From positions 1 to 64,000 of the forward strand of contig NZ_JWTB01000005.1 in assembly GCF_000813845.1 (NCBI RefSeq): 64,000 nt of DNA. Direction: 5' to 3'. Of the stretch, positions 60,703 through 64,000 are shown in pieces. Position 1 is the stretch's first letter; each line of letters begins with the position of its first letter. The translations under genes and the position numbers were made by a program. The notes beneath the pieces were generated by a model that saw only the letters and a program-made list of their open reading frames with translations, was not told the DNA's origin and searched no databases. This stretch comes from Pseudarthrobacter phenanthrenivorans. Its GTDB lineage: Bacteria > Actinomycetota > Actinomycetes > Actinomycetales > Micrococcaceae.

Positions 60703-61680
60703 TTGACCAGTTACCGCCGCGTTGGAAAATCAGGCCTTACCGTCTCCACCGTAGGCTTGGGCTGCAACAACCTGGGCCGGGCCAACACCGCAACGGAATC
60801 CCAGGACGCCACGGACGCCGTCATCCATGCCGCCGTTGACGCCGGGATCACGCTGTTCGACGTCGCCGACACCTACGGCCGCGAACCGGGACTGAGCGAA
60901 ACCATGCTGGGCAAAGCGCTGGGGAGCCGGCGCGGGGACGTGGTGGTTGCCACCAAGTTCGGCATGGACATGAAAGGCGCCAGCGGGCCGGACTTCGGCG
61001 CCCGCGGATCCCGCCGCTACATCATCCAGGCGGTGGAGGCCTCGCTGCGGCGGCTCGGCACGGACTGGATCGACCTCTACCAGTTCCACACCCCGGACCC
61101 GCTGACCCCCATCGACGAGACCCTTGCGGCGCTGGACACACTGGTCAGCAGCGGCAAGGTCCGCTACATCGGCCACTCCAACAGGTCCGGCTGGCAGATC
61201 GCCCAGGCGGAGTACGTGGCCCGGGAACTGGGCACCGCACGCTTCATCTCCACCCAGAACCACTACAACCTGCTGGACCGGCGCGCGGAACTCGAGGTGA
61301 CCCCGGCCGCGGAGGAGTTCGGCCTGGGCGTCCTGCCGTACTTCCCGCTGGCCAACGGCCTGCTGACCGGCAAGTACGCTCCAGGACACGCTCCCGAAGG
61401 GTCCCGGCTGAGCCACACACGCACCTCCATGGTGGACGACGCCGACTGGGACCAGCTGGGCCGGTTCAGCTCGTTCGCGAAGGAACGCGGCCTGACGGAG
61501 ATCGAGGTGGCCTTCTCCTGGCTCGCCGCCCAGCCATCGGTGGCCAGCGTGATCGCCGGCGCGACCAGGCCTGAACAGGTCAGGCAGAACGCGGAAGCGG
61601 CTGACTGGATTCCGACTCCGGAAGACCTGTCCGAGCTGGACGGAATCTTTCCCGCCGTGCCCAAGGTTGCGCTCTTCTAG
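60703..61680 (+). CDS. Aldo/keto reductase
   Basis: This 325-residue NADPH-dependent oxidoreductase has the AKR tetrad: Asp and Tyr in DVADTYGREPGLSE, Lys in VVVATKFGM, and His in LYQFHTPDP. The NADPH-binding C-terminal region is SVIAGATRPEQVRQNAEAA. The substrate is unknown. The start is TTG at 60703, with AGGAGA six bases upstream that overlaps the preceding stop, so it belongs to the dxs operon. It is followed by the nucleoside hydrolase after six bases. Confidence 0.92.
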   Translation: MTSYRRVGKSGLTVSTVGLGCNNLGRANTATESQDATDAVIHAAVDAGITLFDVADTYGREPGLSETMLGKALGSRRGDVVVATKFGMDMKGASGPDFGARGSRRYIIQAVEASLRRLGTDWIDLYQFHTPDPLTPIDETLAALDTLVSSGKVRYIGHSNRSGWQIAQAEYVARELGTARFISTQNHYNLLDRRAELEVTPAAEEFGLGVLPYFPLANGLLTGKYAPGHAPEGSRLSHTRTSMVDDADWDQLGRFSSFAKERGLTEIEVAFSWLAAQPSVASVIAGATRPEQVRQNAEAADWIPTPEDLSELDGIFPAVPKVALF

Positions 61681-61686
61681 GCAGCC

Positions 61687-62712
61687 GTGCCCGCTTATCT
61701 GCTGGACGTCGACACCGGCATCGACGATGCCTTGGCCCTTGCCTACCTTGCCGCCCTCCCGGACACCGAGTTCGTGGCGGTTACAGCCACCCCGGGCAAT
61801 GTCGACGCCGACCAGGTGGCCCGCAATACCCTCGCGCTGCTCGAACTCTGCGGGCGGCCTGGAGTCGAGGTGGCTGTGGGTGCCCGCAAGCCCTTGTCCA
61901 TCCCGCTGCTCACCACTCCTGAAACCCACGGGCCACAGGGGATCGGCTACGCCGTCCTGCCCGCGCCCGCCGGAAGGCTGAGCCAGCGGAACGCCGTGGA
62001 CCTGTGGATTGAGCAGGCCCGGGCCAGGCCCGGCCAGCTCACCGCGCTCATCACCGCCCCGCTGACCAACTTCGCCCTGGCGCTGCGGCAGGAACCCGCC
62101 CTTCCCGACCTCCTGGCCAAAGTGGTGATCATGGGCGGGGCCTTCTACCACCAGGGCAACACCACCCCCACCGCCGAGTGGAACACGCACGTGGACCCGC
62201 ACGCCGCCAAGGAGGTTTACGCCGCCTACCGGGGCCGGCCGCCGGAGAGCCTTCCCATCGTCTGCTCCCTGGACACCACGGAACGGATGGAGCTGCATCC
62301 GGCCCACGTCACCGCCTTGGCTAAGGCGGCCGGTGCGGGAACCCCCGAACTCGTGCTCCCCGAAGACCCCGAGGGCCGCCGCAGTACCTCCGGCAACACC
62401 CTCATCAGGCACCTCTCGGATGCCCTGCGCTTCTACTTCGAGTTCCACCGGCGTTACGACCAGGGGTACCTGGCGCATGTCCACGACTTCTTCGCGGCGG
62501 GCGTCGCCGCAGGCACCCTGGAGTACACCGCGCGGCCCGCCACGGTGGACGTCGAAACAGACTCACCGCTCCTGGCCGGGACCACCGTGGCCGACTTCCG
62601 CGGCCTCTGGGGCGCACCCCCAAACGCCAGGATCGTGACCGGCAACAACCCGGAACAGGCGTTCGGCGAACTGGTGTCCGCCGTCGGACGCCTTGCCCGC
62701 CGGGTGGGGTGA
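61687..62712 (+). CDS. Inosine/uridine-preferring nucleoside hydrolase
   Basis: This 341-residue enzyme has the Ca2+-binding signature DVDTGIDD at residues 7-14 and the second ligand region VIMGGAFYHQGN with NTHVDPHAA. It splits the N-glycosidic bond of nucleosides. The specificity is not readable. The GTG at 61687 follows the AKR stop closely. The downstream ECF-type transporter may import its substrate. Confidence 0.9.
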   Translation: MPAYLLDVDTGIDDALALAYLAALPDTEFVAVTATPGNVDADQVARNTLALLELCGRPGVEVAVGARKPLSIPLLTTPETHGPQGIGYAVLPAPAGRLSQRNAVDLWIEQARARPGQLTALITAPLTNFALALRQEPALPDLLAKVVIMGGAFYHQGNTTPTAEWNTHVDPHAAKEVYAAYRGRPPESLPIVCSLDTTERMELHPAHVTALAKAAGAGTPELVLPEDPEGRRSTSGNTLIRHLSDALRFYFEFHRRYDQGYLAHVHDFFAAGVAAGTLEYTARPATVDVETDSPLLAGTTVADFRGLWGAPPNARIVTGNNPEQAFGELVSAVGRLARRVG

Positions 62713-62777
62713 ACCGGCAAACCGAACCCCGGAAAGACCGGAGCATCCTGCAGGGAACCGTACCGGAGGATGGCCGG

Positions 62778-62897
62778 TAGAATGGGCCACGGACCCACCG
62801 GCGCATGTGCCGCCGGACGCTGCCGAGGTGACATAGGCAGCCCCACCCCGGCCCCGCAGAGCCGGGCTCCCGCCAGCACCCAAAGGAATACGTCTCC
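62778..62897 (+). promoter_or_regulatory. Promoter and structured leader of the ECF transporter genes
   Basis: TAGAAT at 62778-62783 is a good -10, predicting a leader of about 108 bases. It can form three hairpins: 62798-62802 with 62812-62816, 62819-62824 with 62836-62841, and 62847-62852 with 62861-62866. AAAGGA precedes the ATG. I recognise no known riboswitch consensus. Confidence 0.4.
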
Positions 62898-63773
62898 ATG
62901 TCATCGCCCTCCCTGACGCTCCCGTCCCAGGAACGCTCCACGGGCCGCCGCCGGATCCTGGAGATCCTGGGCGCCCTGGCCATCGCCGCCACCTACATCT
63001 ACCTGGTGCTCAACCAGCCGGCCGACATCACCGGTGGTCCGGGCAGCGCTTCCGCCCTGATTGCGCTCACCGGCTTCCTCGCCGGCGCCGTCCTGCTGAT
63101 CGTTGCCGTCCTGCCCACGCTTCCGGCGTCCACCCTGGTGCTGATCCCCGTGGCCCTGGTCCTGAACATCGTGCTGGGCCAGTTCGTGGGCAGCACCCTG
63201 GTTCCGTTCTACCTCGACGCCATCGGCACGGTGCTGATTGCCGTCCTGGCAGGTCCGGCCGCAGGAGCCGCCACCGGTGCCCTCAGCAGCATCGTCTGGT
63301 CCTTCTTCAACCCCACAGTCCTGCCATTCGCCGCCGGTGCCGCCCTGATCGGCTGCCTGGCCGGGCTTGCCGCCCGCTACGGCCTGTTCCGCCGCTTCTA
63401 CCTCGCCCCCGTGGCAGGCTTCGTCACCGGCATCATCGCCGGCGTGGTGTCCGCGCCGGTGGCCGCCTTCGTCTTCGGCGGAACCTCGGGCGTCGCCACC
63501 GGGGCGATCGTCAGCGCCTTCCGGGCCATGGGGGACACCCTCCTGGCAGCCATCACCAAGCAGGCGCTGATCTCCGACCCCATGGACAAGGCCATCGTGT
63601 TCACCATCGTGGCCCTTTTGGTCTATGCGCTGCCCCGCCGGGCCCGCCAGCAGTTCCCCTTCATCCGGCGCCACCGTGTCCTGGCCGGCAACACCCCGGC
63701 GGACGCTCCCGCCCAGGACCGGACAGCAGGCACTGCGCAGGGAACTGCCCACGATTCGGCGCAGAACGGCTGA
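62898..63773 (+). CDS. ECF transporter S component (substrate-binding membrane protein)
   Basis: This 291-residue protein has about eight hydrophobic segments (EILGALAIAATYIYLVL, FLAGAVLLIVAVLP, LVLIPVALVLNIVLGQFVG, FYLDAIGTVLIAVLAGPAAGAATG, AAGAALIGCLAGLAARYGLF, FVTGIIAGVVSAPVAAFVFGG, VFTIVALLVYALP). A polar Ala/Gln-rich tail ends it. The YLDAIGTVLIAVLAGP block is typical of ECF S components. The substrate is unknown; vitamins, purines or nucleosides are all possible. The next gene looks like the T component. Confidence 0.78.
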   Translation: MSSPSLTLPSQERSTGRRRILEILGALAIAATYIYLVLNQPADITGGPGSASALIALTGFLAGAVLLIVAVLPTLPASTLVLIPVALVLNIVLGQFVGSTLVPFYLDAIGTVLIAVLAGPAAGAATGALSSIVWSFFNPTVLPFAAGAALIGCLAGLAARYGLFRRFYLAPVAGFVTGIIAGVVSAPVAAFVFGGTSGVATGAIVSAFRAMGDTLLAAITKQALISDPMDKAIVFTIVALLVYALPRRARQQFPFIRRHRVLAGNTPADAPAQDRTAGTAQGTAHDSAQNG

Positions 63774-63782
63774 CCGACCCCT

Positions 63783-64000
63783 GTGGCTACACCTTCCGCA
63801 GGCAGGCCCGCGGCGCCGGCCAGGCGGGAGGGCCTCAACCCCCTGACGTCGTTCACGGCTGCCGCGGCCACGGCGGCCATCACGACGGCGGCCGGCAGCT
63901 GGGCGCTGTCCCTCGCCGTCATTGCCGGCTGCCTGGGCCTGTCCACGGTGGGCGGCACCGCCCGGCGCATGCTGCCGGCCGCCGCAGCGATCCTGGTCCC
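63783..64000 (+). CDS. ECF transporter T component, N-terminal part (runs off the window)
   Basis: A GTG at 63783, nine bases after the S-component stop, opens a frame with a polar start, GLNPLTSF and then hydrophobic helices (SWALSLAVIAGCLG). EcfT proteins begin with a similar NP/DPRTK-type sequence before their helices. The frame is open to the window edge (about 72 codons). An ATPase gene would be expected next. Confidence 0.65.
   Translation, partial: MATPSAGRPAAPARREGLNPLTSFTAAAATAAITTAAGSWALSLAVIAGCLGLSTVGGTARRMLPAAAAILV

Overview
The window looks like a chromosomal segment of a high-GC actinobacterium of the Micrococcaceae, most likely Arthrobacter or Pseudarthrobacter. The evidence is the uniformly high G+C, the frequent GTG and TTG starts, and marker genes such as sigA with a Lys/Ala-rich N-terminus, sepH, an actinobacterial Tricorn, a fused cydDC, and the dut/DUF3710/OB-fold/DUF3159/trk/APC block. 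As I recall it, that block has the same gene content as the M. tuberculosis dut-ceoBC-dxs neighbourhood. I saw no rRNA, tRNA, CRISPR array, intact insertion sequence or prophage.

Layout. 0-13.5 kb is central metabolism and housekeeping: lipA (first codons) and lipB, a membrane-anchored Ser/Thr kinase, a TIGR01777 epimerase, a Tricorn-like protease, OsmC, a small membrane protein, the 2-oxoacid dehydrogenase genes lpdA and sucB/dlaT, and pepA. 13.5-23.1 kb holds a PAC2 protein, an MFS transporter, a DUF4192 protein, sigA, a DUF7455 zinc protein, parE, and a BlaI-type repressor with its M56 membrane protease. 23.3-29.6 kb is the cytochrome bd operon cydA-cydB-cydDC. 29.6-38.2 kb carries a DinB-like protein, parC, a GNAT/acyl-CoA-synthetase fusion, a DUF5998 protein, a phosphodiesterase/phosphatase and thymidine kinase.

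38.2-44.9 kb is the only accessory-looking segment. Its first half is visibly richer in A+T and is packed with small orphan genes: two paralogous two-TM 'WPW' proteins, one intact and one decayed 'MGEG' membrane protein, an ankyrin-repeat protein and other membrane proteins. A DUF222/HNH gene and a DHFR-like reductase follow. It sits between tdk and sepH, which I expect to be close neighbours in relatives.

44.9-64 kb returns to core genes: sepH, DUF3093, dut, DUF3710, OB-fold, DUF3159, two TrkA/RCK proteins divergent from a KimA-like APC permease, a TrmA-family methyltransferase, acnA, dxs with DUF402 and a hypothetical gene, an aldo/keto reductase, a nucleoside hydrolase and an ECF-type transporter that runs off the end.

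The most interesting signals are regulatory. Three near-identical 17-bp dyads lie between blaI and cydA and overlap the predicted cydA promoter, suggesting that a BlaI/M56 pair normally linked to beta-lactam sensing controls cytochrome bd. A GGAAC-N18-GTT element upstream of sigA resembles a SigR/SigH thiol-stress promoter. About ten genes have a TANNNT -10 box six or seven bases before the start codon, the geometry of leaderless mRNAs. All functional statements are inferred from the sequence; no searches were run.
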